This document shows positions 32,912 through 42,458 of a DNA stretch of 64,000 bases, piece after piece. This DNA is from Hyphomonadaceae bacterium UKL13-1. Lineage in GTDB: Bacteria > Pseudomonadota > Alphaproteobacteria > Caulobacterales > Aquidulcibacteraceae. The first letter of the stretch is position 1; each line of letters begins with the position of its first letter. Where the stretch lies: positions 1,818,001-1,882,000 of the forward strand of contig CP012156.1 of NCBI GenBank assembly GCA_001602435.1. Direction: 5' to 3'. A program made the position numbers and the translations under genes. Under the pieces are notes generated by a model that saw only the letters and a program-made list of their open reading frames with translations, was not told the origin of the DNA and searched no databases.

Positions 32912-33112
32912 CGCTTTGGTGCCCATTCTGGTCACCCAACCGCTGTGTCAATTGTCCGTGCGACCTCTGTGTCGTCACGTGTCCGTCTTCTGCGAAAACG
33001 GATCGCCCCGCGACGCAGCGAAGCTGCGCACTTGACTACCCAGATGTCGCGCACATCCTATGCTGGCCATTTTGGTGAAACAGGGTTTCCACCAAAATGG
33101 GTCCAAGTGAAA
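32912..33112 (+). repeat. R3 repeat, copy B
   Basis: Arms at 32960-32981 and 33029-33050; the enclosed 47 bp reads TCCGTCTTC-hairpin then GCAGC-hairpin, the orientation opposite to copy A. The right hairpin CCATTTTGGTG...CACCAAAATGG is conserved. It lies between rpmG and the uvrB stop. Confidence 0.85.
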
Positions 33113-33174
33113 AGGAATCCATTTTCTAGGCCAAAGGTTAGGCACACGTACTGGTGACAAGGACCAAACCGCTC

Positions 33175-35505
33175 CTACATCCCCAATTCCAAGCGCTCCA
33201 ACCGCTTTATCTCGTCGCGCAGGCGGGCGGCCTCTTCGAACTCAAGGTCGGCTGCTGCCGCCCGCATCCGCTTCTCAAGGTCAGCGAGAGCCGCTTTGAA
33301 GTTATGTCCGGGCGCACCCGCCTCTGGCGTCGTCTCGGCCTTGCCTTTGCCCCTGCCCTTACCTTTCACATTGGCTGTGGCATCGCTATCGGCCCCCAGA
33401 CCAATCGTGACACCCTCCTTGCCATAGGGGCTATTGAGGATGTCGTGAATGTTAGAGCGAATAGATTGTGGCGTGATGCCATTGGCCTCGTTCCACGCCA
33501 CTTGCTTGGCACGACGGCGATCGGTCTCATCGATGGCGCGCTTCATCGAGCCAGTGATGGAGTCCGCATACAAGATCACGCGGCCATCCACATTGCGCGC
33601 CGCACGGCCAATCGTCTGCACCAGACTGGTCTCCGACCGCAAAAACCCTTCCTTATCGGCATCCAAGATACAGACCAATTGGCACTCAGGAATATCAAGA
33701 CCTTCCCGCAACAGATTGATCCCGATCAGAATATCAAAATTGCCGAGGCGAAGGTCGCGGATGATTTCAATGCGTTCGACCGTATCAATGTCGCTGTGCA
33801 TATAGCGGACCTTCAAGCCCTGCTCATGCATATATTCGCTCAAGTCCTCGGCCATTTTCTTGGTCAAAGTTGTCACCAGTACGCGCCCGCCAGCGGCAAT
33901 GGTCATCCGTGACTCTGCGATACAATCATCGACCTGGGTAAAGCCTTGGCCCGTCACCGGGCGGATCTCAACCGGGGGATCGATCAGGCCGGTTGGGCGG
34001 ATGACTTGCTCAACAAACACCCCGCCCGTCTGGTTCATCTCCCACGGACCCGGTGTGGCCGACACACTGATCGTCTGGGGCCGCATTGCGTCCCATTCCT
34101 CAAACCGCAGGGGTCGATTGTCCATGCAGGAGGGCAAGCGAAAGCCATAATCCGACAGCGTTTTCTTGCGGCTATAGTCGCCGCGGAACATCCCACCAAT
34201 CTGGGGAATCGTCACGTGGCTTTCATCGACAAAGACCAAAGCATTGTCTGGGATATATTCGAACATGGTCGGCGGTGGCTCGCCCGGATTGCGGCCCGAG
34301 AGATAGCGAGAATAATTCTCAATCCCGGCGCAAGACCCGGTTGCCAGCAGCATTTCGAGATCGAAGTCCGTGCGCTGCTTCAGGCGCTGGCCTTCAATCA
34401 GCAGGCCATTTTTCTCAAACCATTCCACGCGGGCCTTGGCTTCGGCCTTAATCTTCTCAATCGCTTGGCTCAGTGTTGGGCGCGGCGTGGTGTGGTGGCT
34501 ATTGGCATAGACTTTGATGGCTTCGAGGTCTGCCGTCTTCTTACCCGTCAGCGGGTCAAATTCATGGATCGCCTCGACTTCATCGCCAAAGAACAAGACC
34601 CGCCAAGCCCGGTCCTCATAATGGGCCGGGAAAATATCGAGCGCATCGCCGCGCAGCCGGAAATTGCCGCGCGCGAAGTAGATATCATTGCGCTTATATT
34701 GCAGCGCGACCAGATCGCGTGTCACCGTCTGCGGATCGGCCCGATCCCCCGGCTTCAAGACAAAGGTCATCGAGGAATAGCTTTCCACCGAGCCAATGCC
34801 ATAGATACACGAGACCGAAGAAATGATGATTACATCATCGCGCTCCAAAATGGCGCGGGTTGCCGCATGACGCATCCGGTCGATCTGTTCGTTGATATTG
34901 CTCTCTTTCTCGATGTAGGTATCGGTCCGCGGCACATAGGCTTCGGGTTGATAATAATCATAGTAAGAGACGAAATATTCGACGGCATTATTGGGAAAGA
35001 AGTTCTTGAACTCGCCATAAAGCTGGGCGGCAAGCGTCTTGTTGTGCGCGAGGATAAGCGCGGGCCGCTGCAGCCGATTGATCACCTGCGCCATGGTGAA
35101 GGTCTTGCCTGAGCCTGTGACCCCCAACAGCACCTGATCCTTCTCGCCTTCTTGGGCGGCTTCACACAAGGCCTCAATCGCGGCAGGCTGATCGCCGGCG
35201 GGCTGATAATCGCTCACCAATTCAAAGCGCTTCCCGCCTTCAAACTTCTCCGGCAGATCAGGGCGATGGGGCTGCCAAGCCGGTGGAGCGGCACTGCCGC
35301 GCGCATCGAGTACATTATAGTCAAAATCATAGACAAACGGGTCGCCCGCAAACTCAACCCCCGTCACGACCTGCGCATTGGGCTTGGGATCATCCAAAGC
35401 ATCGGCTTCGGCCCGCAACTTCTTGATATTCTCCCACGCCTGCATCTTATCCGTTGTGGGATGGGCATTGGGCTTACGAGGTCGGGAGGAAGGAGTACGC
35501 GCCAT
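33175..35505 (-). CDS. uvrB: UvrABC system protein B (excinuclease helicase subunit)
   Basis: UvrB receives damaged DNA from UvrA and recruits UvrC in nucleotide excision repair. I prefer the ATG at 35505 (776 residues); a longer frame to 35598 begins with an unsupported proline-rich stretch, and neither start has a strong ribosome-binding site. Walker A GVTGSGKT is at about 128-135, some 90 residues later than in E. coli, so there is an N-terminal extension, which is common in alphaproteobacteria. The beta-hairpin region [19 protein letters not shown], the helicase motifs ([25 protein letters not shown]) and the C-terminal UVR domain ([21 protein letters not shown]) are intact. A Gly/Lys-rich linker precedes the UVR domain. 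Confidence 0.96.
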   Translation of the reverse strand: MARTPSSRPRKPNAHPTTDKMQAWENIKKLRAEADALDDPKPNAQVVTGVEFAGDPFVYDFDYNVLDARGSAAPPAWQPHRPDLPEKFEGGKRFELVSDYQPAGDQPAAIEALCEAAQEGEKDQVLLGVTGSGKTFTMAQVINRLQRPALILAHNKTLAAQLYGEFKNFFPNNAVEYFVSYYDYYQPEAYVPRTDTYIEKESNINEQIDRMRHAATRAILERDDVIIISSVSCIYGIGSVESYSSMTFVLKPGDRADPQTVTRDLVALQYKRNDIYFARGNFRLRGDALDIFPAHYEDRAWRVLFFGDEVEAIHEFDPLTGKKTADLEAIKVYANSHHTTPRPTLSQAIEKIKAEAKARVEWFEKNGLLIEGQRLKQRTDFDLEMLLATGSCAGIENYSRYLSGRNPGEPPPTMFEYIPDNALVFVDESHVTIPQIGGMFRGDYSRKKTLSDYGFRLPSCMDNRPLRFEEWDAMRPQTISVSATPGPWEMNQTGGVFVEQVIRPTGLIDPPVEIRPVTGQGFTQVDDCIAESRMTIAAGGRVLVTTLTKKMAEDLSEYMHEQGLKVRYMHSDIDTVERIEIIRDLRLGNFDILIGINLLREGLDIPECQLVCILDADKEGFLRSETSLVQTIGRAARNVDGRVILYADSITGSMKRAIDETDRRRAKQVAWNEANGITPQSIRSNIHDILNSPYGKEGVTIGLGADSDATANVKGKGRGKGKAETTPEAGAPGHNFKAALADLEKRMRAAAADLEFEEAARLRDEIKRLERLELGM

Positions 35506-35709
35506 CAGGAGAACATAGGGGGAATATCGCGATTTGGGTAGGGGTATTCGGCTAGGACTGGGGGGAATTGGCAGGGGGTGTGGCGCGGATGGAGCCATTC
35601 AACTCACTTGACATAGCTAGCAATCGAACATTCTTATCCGACCTGTATCAATGAAGGCATATTTGAGTATCCGTAAATCAGAGCTCATTCGATTCTAGGA
35701 GTAAGCAAC

Positions 35710-36606
35710 GTGGCATCAATCGACTGGAGCGATGAAGAAAATGACCTGATCGTTGCGGACTATTTCGATATGTTGCGGTTAGAACTTGCTGGCGCAAGTT
35801 TCAATAAAGCTGAGCGCAATAGAATGCTTCAAAGCAGGCTCGTCACACGGTCACGTGGCTCGATTGAATTCAAGCATCAAAATGTGACAGCCGCAATGAT
35901 TGGCTTAAATCAACCTTGGATAGAGGGCTATAAGCCTAAATCGAATTTTCAATTCACTTTAGTTGATGCAGTGGTACGGCAGTTAAACACTGTACAATTC
36001 TGGTCAGTCAACGAAATCATCGAGAAAAACTTAAATGAGGTTCCAAATATTGGCGTTTCCGGCGTTCAAGAAGATACGCGACTTTGGATTGGTCCGCCCC
36101 CGACAGTCTCGAATGCCCCTCCCCCTATTGAACCAACTCTCATTGAAAGAATTCTCAGAAAATATGATGTTGCTGAGCGCGACGCCTCGAATCGGGCGCT
36201 CGGCAAGGCTGGAGAAGAACGTGTCTTAAGACACGAAGTGCAAAGTCTCACTTCGGCTGGACGAATAGATTTAGCCAAGAAAGTTCAATGGACTTCTGAA
36301 GTCGACGGTGATGGAGCGGGCTATGACATAGCCAGCTTTGAATTGGATGGTTCCCCACGTTTGATCGAAGTCAAGACCACAAATGGATGGGAAAGATCGC
36401 CATTTCATATCAGTCGGAATGAACTAGCGGTCGCGGAGGAACGCAGAGATTGTTGGTGCCTTCTTAGGCTTTGGAACTTCGCAAGGGAGCCAAAAGCCTT
36501 TGAAATTAGGCCCCCCCTTGACGCCCATGTCAGCCTAATGGCTACAAGTTATATGGCGTCTTTCGCGTCTGAACACCGGCCATCAAAGACCCCAATTCTA
36601 ACCTAA
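35710..36606 (+). CDS. DUF3883-domain protein, predicted PD-(D/E)XK nuclease
   Basis: This 298-residue two-domain protein has an N-terminal 110 residues (WSDEENDLIVADYFDML, NRMLQSRLVTRSRGSIEFKHQNVTAAM) resembling the DNA-binding or specificity segments that precede HNH or DUF3883 nucleases in bacterial restriction-type proteins. The C-terminal DUF3883 domain (about 155-285) has GKAGEE (Glu170), DGDGAGYDI (Asp206) and LIEVKTT (Glu220-Lys222), an intact nuclease-fold active-site pattern. It is AT-rich and lies in a block bounded by uvrB and R3/R1 repeats, without a methyltransferase partner. A solitary defence or modification-dependent restriction enzyme is a reasonable but unproven guess. Confidence 0.8.
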   Translation: MASIDWSDEENDLIVADYFDMLRLELAGASFNKAERNRMLQSRLVTRSRGSIEFKHQNVTAAMIGLNQPWIEGYKPKSNFQFTLVDAVVRQLNTVQFWSVNEIIEKNLNEVPNIGVSGVQEDTRLWIGPPPTVSNAPPPIEPTLIERILRKYDVAERDASNRALGKAGEERVLRHEVQSLTSAGRIDLAKKVQWTSEVDGDGAGYDIASFELDGSPRLIEVKTTNGWERSPFHISRNELAVAEERRDCWCLLRLWNFAREPKAFEIRPPLDAHVSLMATSYMASFASEHRPSKTPILT

Positions 36607-36706
36607 CAAACTGTGTTACTCATCATTTTTCACAAAAGGCATTAATTGAATTTGGAGTGAGCGGTTCTGTCTCCTCGTCATTCTTACTGTTCAGCACACT
36701 TAGAAC

Positions 36707-36909
36707 CGCTTTGGTGATCCTTCCGGCCCACCAAACCGCTACCTCAATTGTTTCTGCGACATCTGAGTAGTCAAGTGTCCGTTTTCTTTGAAAACGGATC
36801 GCTTGCGACGCAGCAAAGCTGCGCACTTGACGACACAGATGCCGCGCTCATCCTCGATCATCCGTTTTGGTGAAACAGGGTTTCCACCAAAATGGGTCTA
36901 GATGGAAAA
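36707..36909 (+). repeat. R3 repeat, copy C
   Basis: Arms at 36756-36777 and 36824-36845. The enclosed 46 bp has the same orientation as copy B and opposite to copy A, while both outer flanks match copy A. R1 follows at 36922, as it does after copy A. These elements fill most of the 574-bp gap 36607-37180. Confidence 0.85.
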
Positions 36910-36921
36910 ATCTAAAACGCT

Positions 36922-37010
36922 GTCATCGCGGACGGCGAAGCCGAGCCGGAACCTCCAACCGCACAATCCCACAAGGTCCCCGTTCTTCGCTACGCTTCGG
37001 CGGGGATGAC
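36922..37010. repeat. R1 repeat, copy 3
   Basis: GTCATCGCGG...GGCGGGGATGAC, 89 bp, closest to copy 1 at 18458 (shared GCCGAGCCGG and CACAAGGTCCCCG). Confidence 0.7.
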
Positions 37011-37023
37011 AAGCGCGCACGCA

Positions 37024-37056
37024 CAAAAAAACGCCCCGACTTTTCAGCCGGGGCGC
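37024..37056 (-). terminator. Rho-independent terminator of the second tuf
   Basis: On the minus strand GCGCCCCGGC...AGTCGGGGCG is followed by seven T residues. The sequence is almost the same as the terminator of the first tuf. Confidence 0.85.
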
Positions 37057-37077
37057 TCTTAAAGATTAGGCTTATCG

Positions 37078-37214
37078 CCTCAGGCCTTATTCAACCACGC
37101 TCGCCACGACGCCTGCACCACCCGCCGGGCTTACGCCCGGCAAATCAATATCTGTTGGTGCAGGCTTATCGCCTCAGGCCTTATTCAACCACAGTCGCCA
37201 CGACGCCTGCACCA
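37078..37214 (-). repeat. 94-bp tuf-tail repeat, single extra unit
   Basis: One 94-bp unit (37078-37171) lies downstream of the second tuf, in register with the last 35 bp of the gene (37180-37214). It has a few substitutions relative to the units after the first tuf (ACGCTCGCC instead of ACAGTCGCC; CCCGCC instead of CCTGCC). Confidence 0.9.
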
Positions 37215-38371
37215 ACGGTGCGGCCGCCTTCGCGGATAGCAAAGCGCAGACCTTGGGTCATTGCGATCGGGGTGATGAGTTCCACCATGATCTTAATGTT
37301 GTCGCCTGGCATCACCATTTCAACGCCGTCTGGCAACATGCAGATGCCGGTCACGTCGGTCGTGCGGAAGTAGAATTGAGGACGGTAGTTGGTGAAGAAT
37401 GGCGTGTGACGGCCACCCTCTTCCTTCGTCAGGATATAGGCCTCAGCTTCAAACTTCTTGTGTGGCTTGATGCTGCCTGGCTTACACAAAACCTGGCCGC
37501 GCTCAACGCCCGTACGGTCCACACCGCGCAACAACGCACCAATGTTGTCGCCAGCTTGTCCAGAATCCAACAGCTTGCGGAACATTTCAACGCCAGTAAC
37601 GGTCGACTTGATGGTGTCGCGGATACCCACGATCTCAACTTCTTCGCCAACCTTCACAATGCCGGTCTCAACGCGGCCGGTCACAACCGTACCACGACCC
37701 GAGATCGAGAACACGTCTTCGATCGGCATCAAGAATGGACGATCCAATGGACGCTCTGGCTGAGGAATATATTCATCAACCGAAGCCATCAAAGCCAGAA
37801 TCGCTTCTTCGCCAATCTTCGCATCACGGCCTTCAACCGCTGCCAAAGCCGAACCCTTGGTGATGGGGATATCGTCGCCGGGGAACTGATAGCTGGACAG
37901 AAGCTCACGAACTTCCATTTCAACCAATTCCAGCAATTCTTCGTCGTCCACTTGGTCGACCTTATTCATGAACACCACCAGCGCTGGCACGCCAACCTGA
38001 CGGGCCAACAAAATGTGCTCACGGGTCTGTGGCATTGGGCCATCAGCAGCCGAAACCACCAAGATCGCGCCGTCCATCTGCGCCGCACCCGTGATCATGT
38101 TCTTCACATAGTCCGCGTGGCCTGGGCAGTCGACGTGGGCATAGTGACGGTTCGCCGTCTCATATTCCACGTGCGCCGTGTTAATCGTGATACCACGCGC
38201 CTTTTCTTCTGGCGCTGCGTCGATGTCTGCATAGCTCATCGCCTTCGCACCACCAGCCTTCGCCAGCGTCATCGTGATCGCCGCCGTCAACGTCGTCTTA
38301 CCATGGTCAACGTGACCAATCGTGCCAATGTTGCAATGCGGTTTCGTACGTTCAAACTTTTCCTTAGCCAT
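37181..38371 (-). CDS. tuf: Elongation factor Tu (tRNA-linked copy)
   Basis: This is the second 396-residue EF-Tu. The open frame runs 18 codons further upstream, but the family start [12 protein letters not shown] is at 38371. The translated sequence is the same as the str-operon copy; I count about seven silent differences (near 37322, 37723, 37797, 37801, 37963, 38021 and 38114). It lies behind tRNA-Tyr and tRNA-Gly on the minus strand, the same tRNA-tuf arrangement as the E. coli tufB operon, so the three genes are probably co-transcribed. Its 3' end is followed by one extra 94-bp tail unit and then a terminator. Confidence 0.98.
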   Translation of the reverse strand: MAKEKFERTKPHCNIGTIGHVDHGKTTLTAAITMTLAKAGGAKAMSYADIDAAPEEKARGITINTAHVEYETANRHYAHVDCPGHADYVKNMITGAAQMDGAILVVSAADGPMPQTREHILLARQVGVPALVVFMNKVDQVDDEELLELVEMEVRELLSSYQFPGDDIPITKGSALAAVEGRDAKIGEEAILALMASVDEYIPQPERPLDRPFLMPIEDVFSISGRGTVVTGRVETGIVKVGEEVEIVGIRDTIKSTVTGVEMFRKLLDSGQAGDNIGALLRGVDRTGVERGQVLCKPGSIKPHKKFEAEAYILTKEEGGRHTPFFTNYRPQFYFRTTDVTGICMLPDGVEMVMPGDNIKIMVELITPIAMTQGLRFAIREGGRTVGAGVVATVVE

Positions 38372-38430
38372 GGTCGTGCCCTTCGTCTCTAGTGACATAG
38401 CGCTTGGAAGCACTACAAAATTCAAAAAAC

Positions 38431-38504
38431 TGGAGCGGGTAGACGGGATCGAACCGACATCCTCAGCTTGGAAGGCTGCTGCACTACCATTGTGCTATAC
38501 CCGC
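38431..38504 (-). tRNA. tRNA-Gly (TCC)
   Basis: The minus strand reads GCGGGTATAGCACAATGG..., with anticodon loop CTTCCAA (TCC), T-arm GGTTCGATCCC and encoded CCA. The GCGGGTA/TACCCGC acceptor stem pairs fully. It lies 60 bp before tuf. Confidence 0.97.
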
Positions 38505-38568
38505 ATCCGATTTCCCGAACCGACGAGCCCCAGGTTGGCCATTCAAGGATTACGATTTGGGATGTCAC

Positions 38569-38654
38569 TGGTGGTGAGGATAGGATTTGAACCTATGTAC
38601 TCTCTCGAGGGCAGATTTACAGTCTGCTGCCATTAACCACTCGGCCACCTCACC
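38569..38654 (-). tRNA. tRNA-Tyr (GTA)
   Basis: The minus strand reads GGTGAGGTGGCCGAG..., anticodon loop CTGTAAA (GTA), a long variable arm as expected for class II tRNAs, T-arm GGTTCAAATCC and encoded CCA. It is the first gene of the tRNA-tuf cluster. Confidence 0.97.
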
Positions 38655-38911
38655 AGGTGACACCCAATCGCAACCGATGCCAGCACATACCGCAACGGCG
38701 TTTCAGGAGTTCCAAACCCGCTTGCCGGACATGAGTCACTTCATGCCTCAGCCACGGCAAGCCGCTCTGGAAGGGCCGCGTTATAGCGATGGTCGCTCCA
38801 AACGCAATGGCGATTGGCTGTGATCAAGCAGATGAGTTTCACATAACTGCATGATGGGGCTATTTTGGCACACAGCCCCACCCTGTCAATCGGCAGATGC
38901 CCGATGGCTCG

Positions 38912-39850
38912 CTAGTCGACCTTGAAGCCACCAGAGCCCATCTTGGTCACGCGTGGGTTGCCCTCTAGTTTGGCAGCCGTGACATCGCCAGAGCCAATAA
39001 TATTGATTTGCGGCTCGATCACAATGCCACCGTGACGAATATTGCCAGAGCCTGCAATATTGGCTTCAAGCCGTGAACGGCCGCCTTGAATATAGGTATC
39101 GCCTGAACCCGCGAGGTTTACTTCGACATCGTTTTGAACTTGGCCCAATCGAACATCGCCAGAGCCCGCCAAATTGATTTCGCTGCGTCCGCCGATGGAG
39201 CCAATATTGGTATCGCCAGACCCCGCAAGATCCAATTTCAAATTGCCCTTAACCGGCCCGGTTTGATTGTTGCCAGAGCCCGCCAAGCTGGCATTTAAGT
39301 CACCGCCCACGCTTTCGGTACGAAAGTTGCCAGAGCCGGCAATCGTCAGTTCCAGATTGCGGGCAACTTTGCCGAGCGAGAAATCGCCGCAGCCAATCAT
39401 GGTGATGGTAGCGCCACCCACATCACCCGCCCGACCACTCACCAGCGAGCGCTTGATTCGAAGACCCATAGAGCTTGGCCCCGTCACGACGATCTTCGGC
39501 AAATCCTCGGCCTTATAGCGCACACCATCAATCTTGATCTCTTCAACGCGCTGCCCATTCTGGGTGTAGCTGCTGCAATTGGTGCGCATACTGCGTTGGA
39601 TTGGGCCTTTGACACGCAAAGTTATCCCATCCCGCTCGGTTGTCGCCGATAATTTGGCTCCCGGCGTCACTTGGACGTTGAAAGCAGCCCCCGGCGAGGT
39701 CCGAATCTCCACTTGTCCTACGACGCCATCCAATTCCAACAAACGGGCTTGCCCGTCACTCTGGGCTGCGACAGGTTGAAAGCCGAGCAACAGGGCAGCG
39801 CCCAGTCCAATCCCGGCACCTAGGCCCAATCCTTGTTTCTGTGTCAGCAT
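38912..39850 (-). CDS. Secreted GIN-domain (DUF2807) beta-helix protein
   Basis: The ATG at 39850 gives 312 residues, with an AGGAG site and a signal peptide (GLGLGAGIGLGAALLLGFQPVAAQ). The C-terminal half is a right-handed beta-helix made of turns of about 18-19 residues, each ending in AGSGN or AGSGD (at least seven repeats from residue 165 on). This is the putative auto-transporter adhesin head GIN domain. It is probably periplasmic or surface-attached; adhesion is the usual suggestion but is unproven. The gene is divergent from rlmB. The regular repeat number and lack of a membrane anchor suggest a free periplasmic protein. Confidence 0.85.
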   Translation of the reverse strand: MLTQKQGLGLGAGIGLGAALLLGFQPVAAQSDGQARLLELDGVVGQVEIRTSPGAAFNVQVTPGAKLSATTERDGITLRVKGPIQRSMRTNCSSYTQNGQRVEEIKIDGVRYKAEDLPKIVVTGPSSMGLRIKRSLVSGRAGDVGGATITMIGCGDFSLGKVARNLELTIAGSGNFRTESVGGDLNASLAGSGNNQTGPVKGNLKLDLAGSGDTNIGSIGGRSEINLAGSGDVRLGQVQNDVEVNLAGSGDTYIQGGRSRLEANIAGSGNIRHGGIVIEPQINIIGSGDVTAAKLEGNPRVTKMGSGGFKVD

Positions 39851-39936
39851 GATCTTCAATCTCCTGTCCGTCCTCAAAAGAGTTTCCGCAGCCCTTATAG
39901 GCGACAGCGCCGACATTTTCCCGTTAAAAGAACGTC

Positions 39937-40800
39937 ATGACTAAGAATTCACGTTTTCGTCCAAAAGAGGGTGGCCGCGATGGTGGCCGAGACACAGGTC
40001 GTGAGCGACCAGCTGGTGCTGCGCCTTGGAAAGCCAAAGGCCAACGTCCCCCGCGCGAGGATAAACCCAGCGATGGCAGTCAATGGATTTATGGCACCCA
40101 TGCCGTGCTCGCAGCCCTTGCCAATCCGAAACGAAAAGTGCTGGAGCTTCGTGCCACCCGCAACACGCTGGAAGGCTTAGAAGACACCCAAATCGATAAG
40201 AGCAAGATCGCCATAACCGATGGCGAAAGTCTGTCGGCACTTTTGCCGCCCGGTGCCGTGCATCAAGGCATTGCCGTGCGCGTACATCCGCTGGAGAGCA
40301 TCGGCCTTGACCAAGCCCTTCCCAATGCCGAGGGCATTGCCTTGATCTTGGACCAAGTTACCGATCCACAAAATATCGGGGCGATCTTCCGTTCTGCTGC
40401 TGCCTTTGGCGTACGCGCCATCATCCAACAGGACCGCAAGGCCCCACCCATTACGGGTTCTTTGGCCAAAGCGGCTGTCGGCGGCATTGAGATGGTGCCC
40501 GATGTCCGTGTGGTGAACATTGCCCAAACAATCGTGCAGCTGGCCGAAGATGGTTGGATGACAGTCGGGCTTTCGGGCGAAGCTGAGCATGATTTGGCCG
40601 ACGTTCTGGATGGCTCGCCTGTCGTGCTGGTTATGGGGGCTGAAGGCAAAGGCTTGCGTCATTTGGTGGGGGAACGGTGTGATCGATTGGCGCGTATCCC
40701 CATTGATCCGCAAATGGAGAGCTTAAATGTCTCTGCCGCCTCCGCCATTTCACTTTATGCCGCCCATATGGCGCAAACGAAGAAGTCGATTGGTTCATGA
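39937..40800 (+). CDS. rlmB: 23S rRNA (guanosine-2'-O-)-methyltransferase RlmB-like
   Basis: This 287-residue SpoU/TrmH-family enzyme has a basic disordered N-terminus (Gly/Arg-rich, about 45 residues), a substrate-binding domain (WIYGTHAVLAALANPKRKV) and the knotted SPOUT domain: LDQVTDPQNIGAIFRSAAAFG, VLVMGAEGKGLRHLVGERCD and IPIDPQMESLNVSAASAISLY, the three SpoU motifs. RlmB methylates G2251 in 23S rRNA; related TrmH-family members act on tRNA, so the exact site is inferred. The gene overlaps the TerC-family gene by four bases (ATGA). Confidence 0.9.
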   Translation: MTKNSRFRPKEGGRDGGRDTGRERPAGAAPWKAKGQRPPREDKPSDGSQWIYGTHAVLAALANPKRKVLELRATRNTLEGLEDTQIDKSKIAITDGESLSALLPPGAVHQGIAVRVHPLESIGLDQALPNAEGIALILDQVTDPQNIGAIFRSAAAFGVRAIIQQDRKAPPITGSLAKAAVGGIEMVPDVRVVNIAQTIVQLAEDGWMTVGLSGEAEHDLADVLDGSPVVLVMGAEGKGLRHLVGERCDRLARIPIDPQMESLNVSAASAISLYAAHMAQTKKSIGS

Positions 40801-41429
40801 CGCCTGAAACCATGATGAGTGAGGGCATCAAGCTCCTCGAAATTCTCGCCATTGATGTAGCCCTATCGGGCGATAATGCCATTGCGGTTGGCTTGGCAGC
40901 TGCGGGCCTGCCCGTCGAACAACGCCGGAAAGTGATCTTCTGGGGCCTGGCCGGAGCCGTCGTGCTGCGGGTTTTGTTTGCACTGGTTGCGGCAAAGCTC
41001 TTGCTCATCACAGGCCTGCAATTGCTCGGCGGCTTGCTGCTCGTCTGGGTTGGTTGGAAGCTTTTGACGGAATTGCGCGAGCAAGATGCGGCCGATGCCG
41101 ATCATGATGGGATAGCAGATCACGCGACTGCCCATCCTAAAACGCTGACGAGTGCCATCATCACCGTGATGATCGCCAATCTATCCATGTCGCTCGATAA
41201 TGTGCTGGCGGTGGCTGGCGCGGCGCAAGGCCATATGGTGGTATTGGCACTCGGTCTCTTGTGCGCGATTGGCTTTATGGCCTTTGCGGCAGACCTCATT
41301 GCCAATCTTCTGCAAAAGCACCGTTGGATTGGCTATTTAGGGGTGGCGGTCATTTATCTGGTTGCTGCCAATATGGTCTGGCATGGCGGCCTGCAGGTGT
41401 GGGAATTCCTCGTCGCAAAAACCAGCTAA
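40797..41429 (+). CDS. TerC/YjbE-family integral membrane protein
   Basis: This 210-residue protein has about seven helices and the two TerC signatures: DVALSGDNAIAVGLA in the first helix and MSLDNVLAVAGAA after the loop, both with conserved acidic residues in the membrane. A histidine/aspartate-rich loop (DADHDGIADHATAHP) sits between the two halves. YjbE/TerC proteins are implicated in manganese export and in metalation of secreted enzymes; the acidic His loop could bind metal. Coupling to rlmB by an ATGA overlap suggests co-translation, not a shared role. No manganese riboswitch (yybP-ykoY) is visible in the immediate upstream coding region. Confidence 0.88.
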   Translation: MTPETMMSEGIKLLEILAIDVALSGDNAIAVGLAAAGLPVEQRRKVIFWGLAGAVVLRVLFALVAAKLLLITGLQLLGGLLLVWVGWKLLTELREQDAADADHDGIADHATAHPKTLTSAIITVMIANLSMSLDNVLAVAGAAQGHMVVLALGLLCAIGFMAFAADLIANLLQKHRWIGYLGVAVIYLVAANMVWHGGLQVWEFLVAKTS

Positions 41430-41435
41430 CACGAG

Positions 41436-42458
41436 CTAGTCCGCCAGCACTTTTGCGACCAACTCAACATCTTCAGCCGAGGTCTGCCATGAGGCTACGA
41501 ATCGGTAAGTATCTGGACCCAAAGTTGTCCACGGATAAAAGCTAATCCCTGCAGACTGGAGCTCGGCTACTTTGCTGGCATCGAGGCGTACAAACACTTC
41601 ATTGCCATGCACAGGGGCGGCTAGGCTTGCCCCAGCCCGCTCAAAGCCTGCACCCAGATCGCGTGCCATCTGATTGGCGTGACCCGCGAGGTTCAGCCAC
41701 AGGCCATCCTCCAGCATGGCTACCGCCTGTGCCGCCAAATAGCGGTGCTTGGAGAAAAGTTGGCCAGCGCGCTTGCGCAAATAGGCAGCAGCCTCGGTGC
41801 GCGCTTTGCCAAACAAGATCAGGATTTCCGCTGCCACAGCACCATTCTTGGTCAAACCGAAACTTAAGGCATCCACCCCTGCCCGCCAGGATAAGTCACT
41901 GGCTGAAGCCCCTGTTCCTGCCACAACATTGGCAAAACGTGCGCCATCTACATGGAGAACCCAGCCTTGCTTGGCGCACACGGCACTGATGGCCCGCAAA
42001 TGATCGGGGCTATAGGCCTGCCCACTTTCACTCAAATTGGTCAAAGTCACCGCACGGGGCTGAAGGCCATGAACGAAATCTGGGCTATGGCGCGCGGCCG
42101 CAGCCTCAATCTCTTCTGGCTGAACCAGAAGCCCGGTTGAGCCCAACGCTGCGAGGCGAGAGCCGCTGGTGAAAAATTCAGGACCATTGCCTTCATCCTC
42201 CAGCACATGAGCATGGGGATGGGCCATGATCGCTGCCCAAGGCGGGCAAAGGGCCGACAAGGCCAAGCCATTGGCTGCCCCACCGGTTCCGACAAAATAG
42301 GCATCGAGGTCGCGGGTCTCAAACACCTGATAAAGCAGGTCGAGAGCCCGGACGGTCCACGGATCATCGCCATAGCTGCCACAGCGCCCCGAATTAGCGG
42401 CCAGCATGGCTTCTAAGACGCGTGGATGGGCCGATGCCTGATTGTCAGAGCCAAACAT
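41436..42458 (-). CDS. Low-specificity L-threonine aldolase-family PLP enzyme
   Basis: The ATG at 42458 (340 residues, MFGSDNQASAHPRVLEAM) overlaps the stop of the upstream GST gene (ATGA). Fold type I PLP features are visible: FVGTGGAANGLAL, HVLEDEGNGPEFFTSG, HVDGARFANVVAG (the Asp and Arg region) and LSFGLTKNGA with the Schiff-base lysine. The family cleaves L-threonine or L-allo-threonine to glycine and acetaldehyde, and accepts other beta-hydroxy amino acids. Length is normal. It is the third gene of a likely operon with a nucleoside transporter and a GST. Confidence 0.9.
   Translation of the reverse strand: MFGSDNQASAHPRVLEAMLAANSGRCGSYGDDPWTVRALDLLYQVFETRDLDAYFVGTGGAANGLALSALCPPWAAIMAHPHAHVLEDEGNGPEFFTSGSRLAALGSTGLLVQPEEIEAAAARHSPDFVHGLQPRAVTLTNLSESGQAYSPDHLRAISAVCAKQGWVLHVDGARFANVVAGTGASASDLSWRAGVDALSFGLTKNGAVAAEILILFGKARTEAAAYLRKRAGQLFSKHRYLAAQAVAMLEDGLWLNLAGHANQMARDLGAGFERAGASLAAPVHGNEVFVRLDASKVAELQSAGISFYPWTTLGPDTYRFVASWQTSAEDVELVAKVLAD

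Noticed and set aside
33946..35112. 388-residue plus-strand frame opposite uvrB
   Set aside because: Shadow of uvrB; both the motifs and the reading frame of uvrB are intact on the minus strand.
35506..35710. LexA box (GTTC-N7-GTTC or GAAC-N7-GTTC) upstream of uvrB
   Set aside because: I looked for it in both orientations and found only isolated GAAC tetramers at wrong spacing.
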